Of a stretch of 44,007 nucleotides of DNA, positions 43,494 through 44,007 are shown in pieces. The notes under the pieces are model-generated. The model saw nothing but the letters and a program-made list of their open reading frames with translations, was not told where the DNA came from and made no database searches. Positions within the stretch are counted from its first letter, which is position 1. Each line of letters opens with the position of its first letter. The translations under genes were made by a program, and so were the position numbers. The stretch is taken from the NCBI RefSeq assembly GCF_036311985.1, contig NZ_JAZDCJ010000049.1. One strand, written 5' to 3'. This DNA is from JAZDCJ01 sp036311985 (GTDB lineage Bacteria > Actinomycetota > Actinomycetes > Actinomycetales > Micrococcaceae).

Positions 43494-44007
43494 ATGGCCA
43501 TCCTGATCGATCCGCCCCTCTGGCCCGCCCACGGGACGATGTTCTCCCACCTCGTCTCCGACGCGTCCCTCGAGGAGCTGCATGCCTTCGCGCTGGCGGC
43601 CGGCCTGCCCGAGCGCGCGTTCGACCGCGACCACTACGACGTCCCCGAGCGGCGCCACGCGGGGCTCGTGGAGCTCGGCGCCGTGCCGGTGACGGCCACG
43701 GAACTCGTGCGCCGCCTCGTGCGCAGCGGCCTGCGGGTCCCGGCCCGCCAGCGTCCCGAGAAGCTGGATCCGGTGCTGCTGGACCACTGGGAGCGGCTCC
43801 TGCCCGGCGGGAGCGGCGTCGGGGAACAACTGCTGGGACGCTGGGCCGAGCCCCACCGCCACTACCACGACCGCACCCACCTGATGTCCGTGCTGCGCGG
43901 CATCGAGCGGCTTGCCGGCGCCGGCGAGCCCGAGGGCCCCTTCCCGCGCGCCGTCCGGCTCGCGGCCTGGTTCCACGATGCCGTCCAAAAGGGCATCCCG
44001 GGCCGGG
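43494..44007 (+). CDS. DUF4031 + HD-type phosphohydrolase protein (cut at window end)
   Basis: The first 171 codons of a gene running off the right edge. Residues 1-85 match DUF4031 (MAILIDPPLWPAHGTMFSHL and the following HAFA, DHYDVPERRH segments). From about 95 a second domain starts with HRHYHDRTHL (121-130) and AAWFHDAV (157-164), the histidine and HD motifs of metal-dependent HD phosphohydrolases of the COG4339 type. The ATG lies about 18 bp after the hairpin of the WXG100 gene. A nucleotide-directed hydrolase is likely; the substrate is unknown. Confidence 0.85.
   Translation, partial: MAILIDPPLWPAHGTMFSHLVSDASLEELHAFALAAGLPERAFDRDHYDVPERRHAGLVELGAVPVTATELVRRLVRSGLRVPARQRPEKLDPVLLDHWERLLPGGSGVGEQLLGRWAEPHRHYHDRTHLMSVLRGIERLAGAGEPEGPFPRAVRLAAWFHDAVQKGIPGR

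Overview
The window reads as a chromosomal segment of a very GC-rich actinobacterium, most likely Micrococcales and close to Micrococcaceae. The clues are strong GC bias at third codon positions, frequent GTG/TTG starts, ATGA/GTGA start-stop overlaps, an IdeR/DtxR regulator, an actinobacterial-type SerC, a DUF3027 + cold-shock protein pair, a WXG100 protein, and c-di-AMP riboswitches in front of cell-wall hydrolases. No phage, insertion sequence, CRISPR array or plasmid module is visible. Almost all of the DNA is ordinary, densely packed core and metabolic genes.

Left part (1-10330): one long leftward operon for myo-inositol catabolism, in transcription order iolC, a Cgl0159-type (beta/alpha)8 protein, iolD, iolA, iolE, iolG, iolH and an MFS sugar/inositol porter. 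It ends in a strong hairpin. The promoter in front of iolC carries two near-identical direct repeats that overlap a perfect TTGACA -35 box. No iolB and no classical iolJ aldolase gene is present. The Cgl0159-type protein is the obvious candidate for the aldolase step.

Middle-left (10331-18571): a divergent SWIM/SNF2 helicase, a small unknown protein, a zinc alcohol dehydrogenase, and a second small sugar/polyol module. That module has a Gfo/Idh/MocA dehydrogenase translationally coupled to a hydroxypyruvate-isomerase-like TIM barrel, divergent from a LacI regulator, with a double palindromic operator between them. Next (18645-24270) come sucC-sucD, the UvrD/PcrA helicase, a four-helix membrane protein and tRNA-Arg(CCT). 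They are followed by a 444-bp non-coding stretch holding a long hairpin and a good leftward promoter.

Middle-right (24715-34482): a ROK-family regulator divergent from a NUDIX hydrolase. Then follows a tightly coupled leftward set: HNH endonuclease, mobA-like, DUF6457, moeA, fdhD, an FdhF/YdeP molybdopterin oxidoreductase and an ABC exporter. This pairs molybdenum-cofactor maturation with the enzyme that uses it.

Right part (34700-44007): two secreted or membrane-anchored peptidoglycan hydrolases (NlpC/P60 and M23), each behind its own c-di-AMP (ydaO) riboswitch. Beyond them lie IdeR, SerC, DUF3027 with a cold-shock protein, a small membrane protein, a two-component system, a WXG100 protein and the start of a DUF4031-HD protein cut by the window end.
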